Shown: in pieces, positions 34,665 through 46,989 of the stretch
How positions within the stretch are numbered: the first letter of the stretch is position 1
How the letters are laid out: each line of letters starts with the position of its first letter
Program-made: the position numbers and the translations under genes
The notes under the pieces: generated by a model
Database searches by the model: none
What the model was told of the DNA's origin: nothing
Seen by the model: the letters and a program-made list of their open reading frames with translations, nothing else
From: Styela clava
Lineage: Eukaryota; Chordata; Ascidiacea; Stolidobranchia; Styelidae
Length of the DNA stretch: 64,000 nucleotides
Direction of reading: 5' to 3'
Assembly: GCF_964204865.1 (NCBI RefSeq)
Contig: NC_135254.1
Coordinates: 17,675,001-17,739,000 of the forward strand

Positions 34665-37440
34665 TATTTGGCGTTCCGTAGAACCTGTTGTTGGTTAGTT
34701 GATACAAGAGAAAACCCATTTTTAAATTTTGGAACCCAGCACTGATCAAGATTCAATAATATTTCAACTTTTTTCAAAGAATTTATTTCTCGTTGGTATT
34801 TTTCATCTAAATTTTTAGATGAAATATTTTCGGAGGTTGTTAATTGTCAAGTAATAAAAATATTACAAACGATTCCTTAGGTGCTGTGAAGTTTCATTTG
34901 AAAAAATCATATTATTCGGGGTTAGTCACCGTGAAAATAAGATTTTTTAGTTTGAAGGACATTTAAACATCCCGTTTCCGTGGCCGGAACATGCTTTTGC
35001 TCAGTTCCAGAAACAAATCAAATGTGCTAATAAATAAATTTGAGTGTGCTAATAACCAATATTGTACTGTAGAACAGTTAACATTTTTCCTTCGCACCCA
35101 TTTGAAATCAACAACCGATTCTCGCACCCTCATTATAGAATAACTAAATATAATATAATTTCCACATGTAAATAGCTATATTGTTGCAGTGTTTCTCATT
35201 TTTTCGTGTACCTGACAGAAAAATAACGACGTAAAAAAAAATTATCGAATTTAAAAAATTGGATTCTCCCGAACGAAGTCCATTTTATCTGAGCGGTAAA
35301 CGCCAAAAATCAAAGTCTTCCCGTGATATCTCACATTTTGTTGTTAAAAACCACTGGTGAAGTGGCCAAAGCGCAAGTTAATTATATGCGAGAATATTTT
35401 CTCGGGATGTGAGAAAAAATTATGCCGTTGGAACATAGAGGAATAAGTGTATAATTGTGTATAAGCGTATAATTTTGTACTATTAAGCATGGATCGTTAT
35501 TTTCAAACATTTTGGAAAAAATATTTAGTCAGCGGAGAAACACTGGTAAATGAAAATTTCGTAGATACAAAATTGAATTAACCACCGCCCGGATTGTATA
35601 ATTCAGAAAAACATACCATCAAAACATATCACCTAAATATACAATCAATTTTATGCTTTCAGCTTCATTTTTTCTTTTCTATTTAAATTTTTGGTGTTTC
35701 TGGTGTAACAAAACTAAGTTCGAATTTGTTAGGGATAACAAATTTGGTTATGTCCTTTCTGATATCAACCATAAGAAATTGATATTGAAAATTGGAACAA
35801 CACATCTGCCATATGATCAGCAATAATTTGAACAATATATATCCTTCCCTTCGATTTTCTAAAAAACACTCGATGAAGACACATGGAAACATCAGCAATT
35901 ACTTTTGACAATAGAAAACTGGAAATATTCAGGAATATTCAACAACTTATGATATATTATCAAATTATCAAATTGATTTTTTGTCATGTTTGTGAGAGAA
36001 AAATGCTATATCAAGCGTAATATCATTGTGAAGTATTGAACTAGTATTAAACGGATTGTTTTGCAATTTGAAAGGTGCACAACGAGATGGCATATTTGTT
36101 GATAAATACATAGCACTCAATATGTGTTGCGATTTAGATACAAATACTTGATATTGGCCGAGTTTGGACCTCGAAATAAGTCACTGCGTAAATTTATACG
36201 TAATTTGACCATGATAAAATGGTTTTGTTTGTATAGCAAGACATAAATATTGAATATTGCGAACTAAAAATAATTATAAAACACATTTCCATATAATTGT
36301 GTGTATGTTAAAAATTTTAATGCCCTCGGTTATTAATATTTCACGATTGTGCATTTGTAAAAAGTATCCTTCAGTTTTCAAAACCATATTGATTGACAAT
36401 TCAGCCGTTCAGGCAAGTATATTATATGAGTGAAATAATTCAGGCAACATGAGTTTTAGAATTACAGTAAATGCAATTCACTGGAATAAAATCGAATAAA
36501 AATCAGGTCATTAGCACAAAGTCGATCAAAAACTGTTAGACAAAAAAATAGGAAACTTTTCAAGTTCTTGTTCAATTTTAAAATGTGTCAAGTTGTCTGA
36601 AATGTAATATTCGACGTGATATGGAGATCGGACGAAAGACCATGGTTTGTTTGGTTCATTTGTGATTTTTTCCTTTTTCTATTTCGGGAACAAACATAGC
36701 AAAAAAACATTTTGCTCGCTTGTACCTAAACTTCATATATATATATATATATATAACACACTGTAACCTGGTGATTACCCGAGAACTGTTTTGCTCCTAA
36801 CGTTAATTTTGTCATTTTTATTCATTGTACGTTTGGTTTCACAGTTACTATGCATGTTAAAAGACGTATTTTCAAATATTAAACAAGAAGTTTTCTTCAT
36901 CTTGTCTGGTAAAATAATAAATCGGATAAAATACAATTGTCACTTCGCTGGATGTCCAATTCTCGAACTTTTCAAGCCTACGGATAGAGGCGATGGAACT
37001 ATCTGGTAGAAAGCTATGCACACCTACTTTTAGTAGGGATAACACAAATCGCAGGGTTTTTGAACGAAATGACTGCGAGAACCTGGTAACAACATAGAAT
37101 ACCAGCGTTACATACTAATGTCAACAATGTATCCGTTGGATATTTAACTTTATCGCATACATAGAAGGTGAGGCCAAAATGTATTAATTTAGGAAGATAC
37201 AATAAGTGCACATTTAGTACATTCTTTGTCTCTTTGAAAGTTGGTGGTACTGAAAAGGACTTGCGTCATAAAGTCCGGGATATAGAAATTGGTAGAAGTA
37301 CTCAAGAGCCTTGTGTGATAGGATTAGCAAAGAAACTTAGCTCACGAAACTTAGCTTAGAGCGCTTTGTACTACACCGACTTTACTGCGCTACGTAGAGT
37401 TGTTTCTATACTGCAATCAGTGAGATGTCTGTTATCGATT
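34665..37440. other. Gene-free stretch
   Basis: No supported gene over 2.8 kb. A TA microsatellite lies at 36736-36756. Near 34840-34920 the sequence AGGTTGTTAATTGTCAAGTA then ATAAAAATATTACAAACG aligns with part of lipocalin exon 2, followed by a GGGTTAGT donor-like end, so it is a decayed fragment of a seventh lipocalin copy. Open frames such as 35683-35898 and 36791-37009 have no splice support. Confidence 0.4.
34780..34930 (+). pseudogene. Decayed lipocalin exon 2 fragment
   Basis: From GGTATTTTTCATCTAA to TCATATTATTCGGGGTTAGT the order of words (GATGAAATATTTTCG, AGTTGTTAATTGTCAAGT, AAAATATTACAAACGATTCC, GTGAAGTTTCATTTGAAAAA) follows exon 2 of L5 at 45240-45370, with several substitutions and small indels. 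No neighbouring exons are seen. Confidence 0.5.
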
Positions 37441-37690
37441 ATACTGTGGTCTTCAAAAATTTCCTCGTCTTGAAAACTTTATGTAAACGTTGAGCGTTAA
37501 AGGTTTTAAACAATTATATAAAATCAAGTTCCCTAAATACATTTTTCGTAATAAACCACCTTCGAAATAGACTGAAAGAAAGACAGATGGTGAGGTATGA
37601 TAGTAGAAGTATTGCAAACAGTCTATATCAAACAATAATTGAAATTGGTGAATATTCATTTTATATGCGTCTGCATATTTATTTGCTATA
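37441..37690. repeat. Block shared with 15985-16165
   Basis: On the minus strand it reads MNIHQFQLLFDIDCLQYFYY in a frame that parallels NIHQFQCLFDIPCSVWNTSH at 16140-16080. A shorter piece recurs at 50965-51020. Either an interspersed repeat or part of an unrecognised repeated gene; each lies downstream of a minus-strand lipocalin copy (L1, L2, L6). Confidence 0.35.
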
Positions 37691-38271
37691 TCATTCTACT
37701 GTAGCAAATGTGCATTGTATTACTATGGATTATAATGTATTTAACCCTTTCATTTTAATAGTGTGTTCCATTTCACACAAAAGGTCATTTTATTGTCGCA
37801 ACACTGGTTACTGATTACATGTTGCCTTTCTCGTATCGACCAATTTGATGACGTTTTGGGCCGGCTTGCCAAGAGGGCTGCATAATATCGTGTTTTGATT
37901 CACTTCTGTTTCACTGTGTTGAGAGTTAAGTGTGCTGTGTTTTGATGCACTTCTGATTTACTGTGTTAAGAGTTAAGCGTGTTTCGATTTTATCTGTTTT
38001 CGGAATTTTGGATTGTGCATCTTTCAATAATATACAACAACGATTAGCATCAACACTGTGTGCTTATTATCGTATGAAGGAATCCAGATTGGAGTCACAT
38101 TCCATAACGCGTGTCATAACAATACCGCGGGGATCGGACAATACCGCATGGGGTTGATAGTCTTTATCCCTAAGACCCATAAGCATCTCCAATTCTCTTT
38201 ATACTAGAATAAAATGAGTGGCTATAATATATGTCAAACAATTAAATATTTTCTTTATTGCATTGTTTTGT
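37691..38271. other. Gene-free stretch downstream of lipocalin L2
   Basis: No supported gene. A 40-bp imperfect tandem repeat at 37890-37980 (TTTTGATTCACTTCTG... GTTGAGAGTTAAGTGTG) is visible. Confidence 0.4.
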
Positions 38272-38400
38272 TTAGAAGTCGGTTGCAGCAACAACATCTG
38301 AGCATTGCGAAATATTAAGAGGTGATGTCAAGTTTAAATCAATCAAAGCATTCCCGATGTTAAAAAGATCTTTCGATGTCGGATATAGTGTTGGTAAAAT

Positions 38401-40807
38401 TTAATAATACGCTTCAATAAACACTGTATTTTAAAACATAGTATTATTTGAATACCAGTATGAACAGATTGACAATGAGGGCGACACGATTTTAGCCAAA
38501 CAAGTAATTAACAAATCCGATTCCTCATTTATTTTCATAAACATGGTATATACCGATTAAAAAGATGTTTCTTGCAGTTGTTAAGAATGCGAAAATTACC
38601 TTCAAGTGTATTGCAATCAATGCCAATGATATATGTTGAGTAATCGGTTGCATACATGATCTCCGTGTTGCCATTTTCAAAAGATTCAGCTGTAAAATAT
38701 AATATACAAACATAGTGATCACAGTCGAGTGTAATTGCTTACTACGTAAAAATATTGAATTAATCAAATCATAAAATATCATTTCATCACACTTTCAAGG
38801 TTCACCAGTTAATCGGCATTTTTATACAGCAGGCATCATGTAGCCTGTCGCATTTCCATTAAAACGGCTTCATCGATAGCTTGAAACAGTGCCTAGTTCA
38901 TTTTATTAAAAAGGGGTATATTTAACTTGTCAAATCCAGCGCTTGCAATATGTTACAACATTTACTTGAGATACTGCTATTTATTGTGGAATATTGCACA
39001 ATCTGTGGTCACGTGACATGAATATGGTAAAAAAAATTGTTCAGGATATTTTTTCTAAGTTACCTGCTTACAAGATATTTGTAAATTCCTATTGGCGAGT
39101 TTTGTCGACTTTGTGCAAATTATCATGTCCAATTTAATTGGATATCCCGAAATAATCTGTTTGCGCAAAACACATTTACCTACAAAATTATCTACAATTC
39201 CTCGCTAAAATAAGTTTTTACAACACAACCAAACAACGTAAAACTATATTTCCCAATGTACAACTTTCGCAACGAAGTCGTAGACACACATTCTCGTGAT
39301 GGAACTTCTTTATTTCGTATTCTGAAAGTAACATAACACCTTCTTTAGCAGCTACAGTATCTTTACTGCGACCATCAACTTGAGAGTTGGCCTCTATAAA
39401 TTCCACGTCTTCTGTGTTTATAGAAACACTAAAATTAATATGATATTAACAAGAGAGATATGCTCAAATATATGGACACGTAGAGAAAAACGGAATATTT
39501 TATTACCAGTTTCCCGAAAATGATATATGTATATATATATATGCGTATGAGGTACGGTAACTTACCAGTACCGTGCTTGTAGGCCTGATATTCGATAGCG
39601 GAACTGCTTGAAATAAGTTGAAAACAGTGTTCCCACCAGTAAAAATTAATACAGCGAAATTTTGGATAAAATATCAGATCTCATAGGATTCATAAAAAAT
39701 TTGGGAATAAATAAAAGTAATAGCCTTATAGCGACAAATAAAATCTTTACCCACTGGAAATTTCAAAGCAATTGGTCTAGTAGTTAAAGCAAAAAGCGAT
39801 TTTTTTCAAAACGATAGGAAGTAACATAAAGAACAACAACATAATAGCAAAACGATCTATAGGTCCACTACGTGTCCAATAAATCAGAAAGCGTTATAAT
39901 AACTGTGAACTCACTTATTCCCCAAAATGCTGCTGTTTCATTGGTTTTAAAAGCTTTCATCATGAATTCTATAGGTTCGGATCTGGATTCGGAATATAAA
40001 TCATTTTAATTTTGACGTGTATCAAAATTGAATTTTTAAGCTGCTCTAGGCATATTTTAATTTTATCTCTCTAGCATAATTGACAACAATATTTCTCATG
40101 AAATAATTAAAAATAAATTTCCGGAAAAATTCACTCAATTTTGGTAATGCTCTACAATCTACACTATTTGTAAAAATATGACTACTCCTTTATCGGCACG
40201 TTTTTTTTTTTTGGCCTTTACAGAAAAATGTTTCTGACACGGAAATGAGACATTGAAATATCCATTAATCTGAACAAACTCATTTTCACAGTAACTCACC
40301 CAGAATAATAATAATTCTTCACATGAAATATCACTTCGCCTTGGGAAACATTTGTGATATTTTTTATAACTTGACAATTGACTACTTCCGTAAATATTTC
40401 ATTTGACGATATAAATGAAAGATACCAGACTGAAGAAGGAATCTACCAAGAAAACTTAAGATCTATCAAGAAAGTCAATATAATTGGATCTTAATTGCAA
40501 TTGGGATTCAATGTTTCCCAAAATTGCAGCACTCCATGTCGAAAGGAAAGTGACTTCATGATGACTTCTTGAGGTATTTAGTTTAGCATCTATATTATAC
40601 TTGATATATTGCATCATTGAATGTTCTACTTTTATGTGTTATGACTCTTTTCACCAAATACTCGAGTTCATAAATACTCACCTGAGACCAGTCTACATCC
40701 TCTTTTGGTGTCAAACCACATTTGTCATAAATGAACGAGGTTGGATGACTATAAGCATCTATGGCCACAGTAATGTACACTGTTACCAATAGGCTACAGA
40801 GCAACAT
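38401..40807 (-). CDS. Lipocalin copy L2, C-terminally truncated (possible pseudogene)
   Basis: Exons: 40807-40682 (signal peptide MLLCSLLVTVYITVAIDAYS, then YDKCGLTPKEDVDWSQ; GTGAGT donor), 40442-40300 (SSVWYLSFISSNEIF, the lipocalin W strand), 39982-39915, 39411-39340 (VEFIEANSQVDGRSKDT), 38689-38600 (NTEIMYATDYSTYIIGIDC, the lipocalin ATDY strand) and 38423-38401. Five exons have sound splice sites and the same lengths and phases as the intact copy L5. The last exon carries an insertion that brings a TAA at 38403-38401; decayed homology to the normal end continues to 38272. As read, the product is 173 aa and lacks the C-terminal helix and last cysteine of the family. Lipocalins are secreted beta-barrel carriers of small hydrophobic ligands. 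L2 is transcribed away from L5. Confidence 0.7.
39455..39870. repeat. Interspersed repeat family R, copy 3
   Basis: Lies in intron 3 of lipocalin L2. It shares GCTCAAATATATGGACACGT, GGTACGGTAACTTACCAG and AAATTTCAAAGCAATTGGTC with the copy at 18722-19105. A TATATATA run is at 39529-39541. Confidence 0.6.
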
Positions 40808-41075
40808 AATTAATTTGCAGTTAGTACAACCGTCCTCCAGCAACACTTTTCGAATGATATTAGTTGATGTAAGCCAATCTATCGATACCAGATGAGATAG
40901 GAAATGGACGTTTTCCGAAGATACTGCATGATTTTTAATAGTTTTGTTTACAATCACAATCCGCTTCCACGTATTCGAATTTATCTTAACATTTTGTACT
41001 TTACAGTTGTGAAGTATTCGGTTTTTACAAAATGAAAAGGGCTTAATATCATTCGGAAATAAAATAAATTTATTA

Positions 41076-41110
41076 ATGTAAACTGTTACAAAAAGGCTAT
41101 ATATCAACAT
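41076..41110 (-). pseudogene. Duplicated start of a lipocalin signal-peptide exon
   Basis: Reads MLIYSLFVTVYI on the minus strand, 300 bp upstream of the L2 start, and is preceded by the same upstream words (CTGGAGAAAGCTTG, AATTATG) as the L2 and L5 starts. The rest of the exon is missing. A remnant of a promoter-plus-exon duplication. Confidence 0.5.
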
Positions 41111-41718
41111 AATTATTCTGTAGTTTATTCAAGCTTTCTCCAGCAACACTCTTTGAAATATGTCGGAAGATGTACGTGAATCTATAAATATCAGATGAAA
41201 TAGGAAAGGACGTTTCCTCAAGATACTCGATTCTATAGTTTTGTTTGATTCAATTGCACATATCTCCAGTTCTACAATGAGGCAAACATTATGGCCGGAT
41301 TAAACAAAATAATGAAAATAACAAGGCTTTCAGCTGAGTTATACAGAAGTCTCCATTTTTATTTAAAAGATTGATTTAAAATTCATTTTATATCAAAAGA
41401 GAAACGATCGAATTTATAACTACAAAGGGGAAATAATTAAGCGCATTACTGGTAGCCTGCGGTGTCTACAAATACCTTGTGTTACTTGTCCCCTTTCAGG
41501 ACACTTGTCCGACTTATCCCAATTGTCCCACTACTCCAACCGTTCCGCAGTTAGAATATATATATATCGTGAAACCTATGATTACAGTATTTGTCCGTTA
41601 TCTTCAATTTCAATTTTCCGGTATTTATTATTTTCAACTCCAAATAGCAAATCAAGTTACCCAGCAGCCGCAATCCACATTGGTAAGACCGCGAAAGTTG
41701 TGCATCCGTATCAGTAGC
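41111..41718. other. Spacer between divergent lipocalins, left part
   Basis: Contains a second decayed copy of the lipocalin upstream block (41130-41215). No gene supported; the frames at 41479-41873 lack any support and overlap a hAT element. Confidence 0.35.
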
Positions 41719-41726
41719 CTATATAT

Positions 41727-42555
41727 CAGGGTCGTCCAACTCGTGGCCCGCGGGCCATATGTGGCCCGCGGAAATATTTCGAGTGGCCCGCGCTGTATTT
41801 CCCGGAATTTATTTAAAAAAAAGTTGAGTATATTTATCATTCGAGTGATGTAATGTGCAAAGATGTGATACAAACGATTTGCTTATTTTCCTGAAATGCG
41901 CTCTGCCAGCCCTTTCAAGGTACCATAGTCCCTACGTACATATATAAAAACAATAGCACATACATAAAAGCGAGCTACTACAGCTAGCTTCAGATTGAAA
42001 ATTCGTTGAGCAATGTATTTTTCGGGTTGTCAATGTTTCATGTCCGGAAATAAAATAAGCGTTTGCAAAAATAGGCTTGTCAGGACAGACGTTTCTCGTC
42101 GGGTTGAAGAGCTTGGGAATTCTATAGCAGAAACTTTAATTGCAAAATCTGGAAAGTTTTCATTGTATTCACTGGCGCTTGACTAAAGCACTGACATAAA
42201 GTCTACTGTTAATCATGCGGGGAGTTGATGATAATTTTTAAATTGCCGAAGTCCATTGTCCCGATTAAGGGCACGACTCCAGGCATTGATTTGTGGGGAG
42301 CTGCTATGAAAATGATCAAGCGTCTTGGCTTGTCTTTGGCAAAACTTTCTGAAATAACCACTGACGGCGCCCCACCAATGGTTGGGTAACAACAGTTTTC
42401 TTGTTCTAATAATTGTCAAAGTTTAGCGTGGGGGTATTGCTTGTTTTTTCATTAACATTTAGTCAAAACTAAAACATAACCACCATGTTAAGTGGCCCGC
42501 GCACTTAATAGTAAACAAAATGTGGCCCTTCGGTAAAAAAGGTTGGACGACCCTG
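41727..42555 (+). mobile_element. hAT family D element with transposase remnant
   Basis: Ends CAGGGTCGTCCAACTCGTGG and the inverse GGTTGGACGACCCTG, with the perfect 8-bp duplication CTATATAT at 41719-41726 and 42556-42563. Length 829 bp. The plus strand keeps pieces of a hAT transposase of the ZBED/GTF2IRD2-like type: RTDVSRRVEELGNSIAETLI with KSGKFSLYSLALD (from about 42070), and LAKLSEITTDGAPPMVG (about 42335-42389), in broken frames. Shorter relatives are at 47553-48019 and 29756-30125. Confidence 0.85.
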
Positions 42556-42719
42556 CTATATATAGTAGCCACCGAGATTTCTTTGACAAAAGGATTGGCG
42601 GACAAGAGTGGCGGACGTGGCCAAGTACGTTAGTATAAAAAGTGTGTAAAATGAACCTAGAAGTGTTCGGCTAAACTTTTGTGGAATATCCGGTCCCATA
42701 AGATTCGGAGTAATTTTGA

Positions 42720-43150
42720 AAAAGTAAATGTACTAAGGTTTCCTTGTCGGCTGCTACTGTTGATCATCTGAGTTTTGAATCAATGTGTCTCAATAATTTC
42801 GCTCACGATGTCTTCTTTTCACGGTATTAATACAATAAGCTAATTGAAACCACGCTTCATTGATGAAGAATATGATGCATCAATAATCACGTTTTAGATC
42901 AATAATATGCATTACTCTTTCTAAATCGGAACATCAATAATGTGGCAGCAACACTCCATGCAGCGGCAATTCAGTGATTCGTCCAGGTGAAGTCCTCATT
43001 TAGATTTTATCTTGTTGTTCAGGTACTAGTAGGTCAAAAAAGACGCTTCACCACATTGATAATAATTTGATCACACGCTTTGTGATATCTCTCATCAATT
43101 TATGCGACGAATAGTTTTTACGACACATATAAAATTTTTCAATTTGTCAA
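42720..43150 (-). pseudogene. Hypothetical protein M, decayed copy M2
   Basis: At 43137-43060 the frame starts MCRKNYSSHKLMRDITKR and follows copies M1 and M3 at DNA level before its frame breaks. The membrane-span block (GCCGCTGCATGGAGTGTTGC on the minus strand, about 42945-42985) is cut short. It looks like a pseudogene of M. Confidence 0.35.
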
Positions 43151-43799
43151 CAGTGTGTTTGACATACATAGATTTTGAAGATAAAACTTTACTCAACCTG
43201 ATTCATTAATTGTGATATTTTAATGCCGAATATGACTGACATCGTTATCAATTAGTTTTGTTCAAAGAAAAAAGCAAATATATATGATTGAAAAATTAAT
43301 TAGCTTGAGAAATTCAACAAAATTTTCCACGGTATGACTGAGTTTTCCTATAAAATATATTCGTGTCAATTGCATACCGTGATTATAATTAACGATTTGC
43401 CGGTGTTTGACAATCTATATCTAGGTCGTCGTTTCAATCATATTTGTTAAATTTATGAGCATTTATATTTTTTGTTTATTTATTTCAAAGCATAGTAAAA
43501 TATTTAAAAATACTATTCTCCCGGAAATTATACTGATGCGTAGTAGTTTGTGATATGATGAGAAGAATATGAGTATCGGGCATAAGCATCGAATCCGTTG
43601 CGATCCATATTCCTTACTGTAACTTTTTTTAAATCTTCAATTTCAAAAGGCGTTAATTTTGTGATTGAATATAATGTATTTCTGAATTATATTTACCCCT
43701 TTTCATTCTGTAAAAACCTAAAACATTACAACTGTAAATTACACATAGAACCGTGTAGATATATACGAATACGTAGAAGAAGATTACAAACAAAACTAT

Positions 43800-43927
43800 A
43801 GAAATCATGGAGTATCCATAGAAACGTCATTTCCTATCCTGTCTGATATCTATATGAATTGACTTACATTAGCCGATATAATTTTGAAAGTGTGCTGGGG
43901 GAAGGTTGTATAAATTGAAAAATAATT
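43800..43927 (+). promoter_or_regulatory. Lipocalin L5 proximal promoter, conserved block
   Basis: The run ATTTCCTATCCTGTCTGATA ... CTTACATTAGCCGATATAAT ... GTGCTGGGGGAAGGTTGT before the ATG recurs upstream of L2 (minus, 40820-40930) and twice upstream of L6 (minus, 54154-54305). A TATA-like GATATAAT lies at 43875-43882, about 50 bp before the start codon. The shared words over several diverged copies suggest a promoter or leader under selection. Confidence 0.5.
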
Positions 43928-46900
43928 ATGTTGATATGCAGCCTATTTGTATTAGTGTATATAACTGTGAGTATAGATGCCCATAGTCAATCAACATCGT
44001 TCATTCAGGACAAATGTGGTTTGACACCAAAGAAGAATGTGGACTGGTCGCAGGCAAGTCGTTGTGTATTTAAGTCTTTGTGGCCTGAAGAGTTAAAACT
44101 GGTTATTGTCAATGTTCTGTTTGTAACAGAACCGGCTGGTAAATGTGGCTTTTTTTAAGGAACCGGCTGACAAAAAATTTGAATCCGCTGGCATAAAGTG
44201 TATCAAATATATAAGTTAAAATAATAAACTACTTCGAAAAAAATAACGAAATACAGGGTGACTTAAAATACAGAACCCATAAATTTCTTAATTACTTCTT
44301 CGAAATTGGAGAAAATTTATCTAATTTTATTTACAAAAATTTTTGCTGAAACCCCTATTCATCGACGTCGTTCAAATAATATCCAGCACTACGCTAGCAC
44401 CGTCACATAATGTTTTATATTGACCGTTTGATATTCGTTTCCATATTCGTACGGAACATTTCGTACGCAAATGGTTACACATGCCGCACATTGGGTGTGG
44501 CGTTCCCTGTATGATTTCCCGATGTGCCCATGTAAACAATATTTTTGCTATTGACATGCCCAGGTAGCAGAAAGTGCGCTTCAGCATAAAACCAATGAAC
44601 CAAGACCAGAAAAACCAAGATAATTTTTCGCAGCGTATACAAGTCTGGCTTCAACATCATGAAGATTTAGCTTGTATAACATATTCTAGAATCTAGAGCA
44701 ATGGTTCTAAACCTTTTTTCGTGGCACATTTTCACTGCACAATAATTCTGTGACCCACTAACTTTTCATGCTGGGAAAAAACTTCACAAAAAACATTTTC
44801 TGCGAAAATTGACACTTTCACTTTAATAATAATTAGGTGACATCTACCACCCTGTAACAATAAACAGCATCATCCGTTGCTACTACCATCAAATTCAACT
44901 AACTTTATCAGCAACACTAGCAATTTTTAATAGGTCTGTGGCCCACCTTGAAATGTTCCTGAGAACCAGTGTTCTAGAGAGAACATGACTTTTGTGCAAA
45001 GCGTCCTAGACTACTGTAACTTTCTGGTATATTCATACACAAACAGAAGTTCATGGGTGAACAATGTTTAATAAACTTACTTCGTACAAGTATGTGTTCT
45101 CGCTGCAAGATGGTGCCGCAATGCGTGCGCACAAGCATTGAAACTATGGAAATATGGTAATTCTGGGAGATCATAAAAATATATTTTAATTGATATTCGA
45201 TAATATTTAACTTTGTTTTAATAGATTTCATCGTCAGATTGGTATCTTTCGTTCAAATCATCAGATGAAATATTTTCGAAAGTTGTCAATTGTCAAGTGG
45301 TAAAAAATATCACAAATGACCTCGAAGGAGGTGTGAAATTCCATTTTAAGAACTATTATTATTCTGGGTGAGTTACTATGATAATGAGATTGTTTCAGAC
45401 CACTGAGCCTTTTCTGTGAAATTTCAACTGACCATTGTCGCTATAGGCATTTTGACATCGCATTCCCGTGGCAGCAACATTCTGTTATTAGGGCGCCAAA
45501 GCATATCGATTGTGCAGATAAACAAATTTTGAGGGTATCCTGTGAAGGATTGTGCGATGTTCACCTGCTATTTCTTTTTAAGTAGGTAATGAGAAACACT
45601 GTTTTAGAAAGCTTAATATAAAATGAATCTAAAGCAGCTTCATAATTCTATTTTGTCAATGCAGTCTATTACACGTTATTTATATTTTCAAACATAGATC
45701 TAAGCCTAAAGAATTCGTGGTCGCACTTTTCAAAACCAAGGAAACAGCAACATATCGAGGAATTCGTGAGTTCTCAGTTGTTAGACACTACCTGATTTAT
45801 TAGTTGTAAATTGGAACTATTTCTATAAATACAGAAGACGCAGATCATAGAGAAGCCGACTCTCGAGTTTCTCCTCACGTCCATGACACAGCAGCTGCGC
45901 AAGAAGGTATTGTGTTATTTTCAAAAGGAATTCATCAGGATTTCACGGCGATTAAGTTTTACAAACTTATAGTTATCATGAGGCATTTCAGAGAAGTACA
46001 CAAATTATCTACATGTTCGAAAGCAGCAGACAGGTGTAGCTGAAGAATGAGCTTTTTTCGTGAATACAGCCTTGCGTGGAAATAAGTATGTGAAAATGTG
46101 GCATTGGGCCAACGGACGAGATACTAGAATATTCGATTTATTAAAAAAGTAACTATGCACTGGAATACATTTTTAGCAAAAAAGCAATATCTGATATCTA
46201 ATAAACCAAGCAACTCATTAGTCAACGAGGGCAGTTTTAAAAAAATACCATTTTATAATCTGATTAATTCAATATTTCTATATAGTGTGATCAATTACTT
46301 CGATTGTGATCACTATGGTTGTAACAAAACCGTTTGTATAATCCATGTGTGTACGGTTACAGTTGAATGTATTGAAAATGGCGACACGGAAATCATGTTT
46401 GCAACCGACTATTCAACGTACATCGTTTGTATTGATTGTAATATTTTTGAAGGTAATTTGTTTATGATTTGGAAATGGCAAGAAACGAATTAGCATTTTA
46501 TTCATACACAACCGTAAGTTTGTGAAAACGAGTAAAGCATCTTCTTTGTAAATTAACTGTTTCAGGGGACAGCAAATGCGTTAACTGAAATCAAGTATAA
46601 CTTTGAAATGTGGTTTTGAGTATTGTGCTGCCAGGTAAATCAGACAAGCACAATAGAACAGCTGCCATAATCACCTATTGTTACGTAAAATGGTATCGCA
46701 CTTATTGTTGATTATTTCATACAAATATCAAACATGTCTTATTTTAAATTACAATGTCAATAAAAACATTGTTAATATCTTGCAGGGATCAAGTGGATCG
46801 GAGTGTATACACCAACACCATATCCATCAGCAAAAGAACTTATTGACATTAGGAATGCTTTGATTGATTTAAACGCCATTTCACCTCTAAATAATTCTCA

Positions 46901-46943
46901 ATGCTCAGATGTTATGGGTGCTTTCGACATCTCAACAAAATAA
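43928..46943 (+). CDS. Lipocalin L5, the intact copy (secreted, 218 aa)
   Basis: Six exons: 43928-44053, 45225-45367, 45698-45765, 45835-45906, 46363-46452 and 46786-46943. Together they give 657 bp in one frame. Exon 1 encodes a signal peptide (MLICSLFVLVYITVSIDAHS) and DKCGLTPKKNVDWSQ; exon 2 has SSSDWYLSFKSSDEIF (the W of the first lipocalin strand) and an Asn-X-Thr site (KNITND); exon 5 has the family signature ATDYSTYIVCIDC; exon 6 has KWIGVYTPTPYPSAKELID and SQCSDVM, then the stop. This order (W strand, ATDY strand, C-terminal helix with a Cys) is that of apolipoprotein-D-like lipocalins, carriers of small hydrophobic ligands; the ligand is unknown. Intron 1 has a GC-AG donor (CAG then GCAAGT) and holds a 273-bp hAT MITE. 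AATAAA lies at 47026-47031. The repeated exon sizes in L2 and L6 support the model. Confidence 0.82.
44699..44971. mobile_element. hAT MITE in intron 1 of lipocalin L5
   Basis: Ends CAATGGTTCTAAACCTTTTT and the inverse TTCCTGAGAACCAGTG. 8-bp flanks ATCTAGAG and TTCTAGAG differ at one base. 273 bp, with an inverted relative at 27300-27553 beside L3. Confidence 0.7.
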
Positions 46944-46989
46944 TGCAACGACGCAAATATTACATTATATGACGGTTATTAGGACTTAT

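Noticed and set aside
40595-41110. 171-codon minus-strand frame as a single-exon protein
   Set aside because: It is lipocalin L2 exon 1 with upstream promoter sequence read through by chance; the true start is the ATG at 40807, which opens a signal peptide and matches L5 and L6.
46838-46863. Plus-strand frame ending LLTLGML over lipocalin L5 exon 6
   Set aside because: Out of frame with the lipocalin reading, which is supported by paralogue alignment, phase and stop position.
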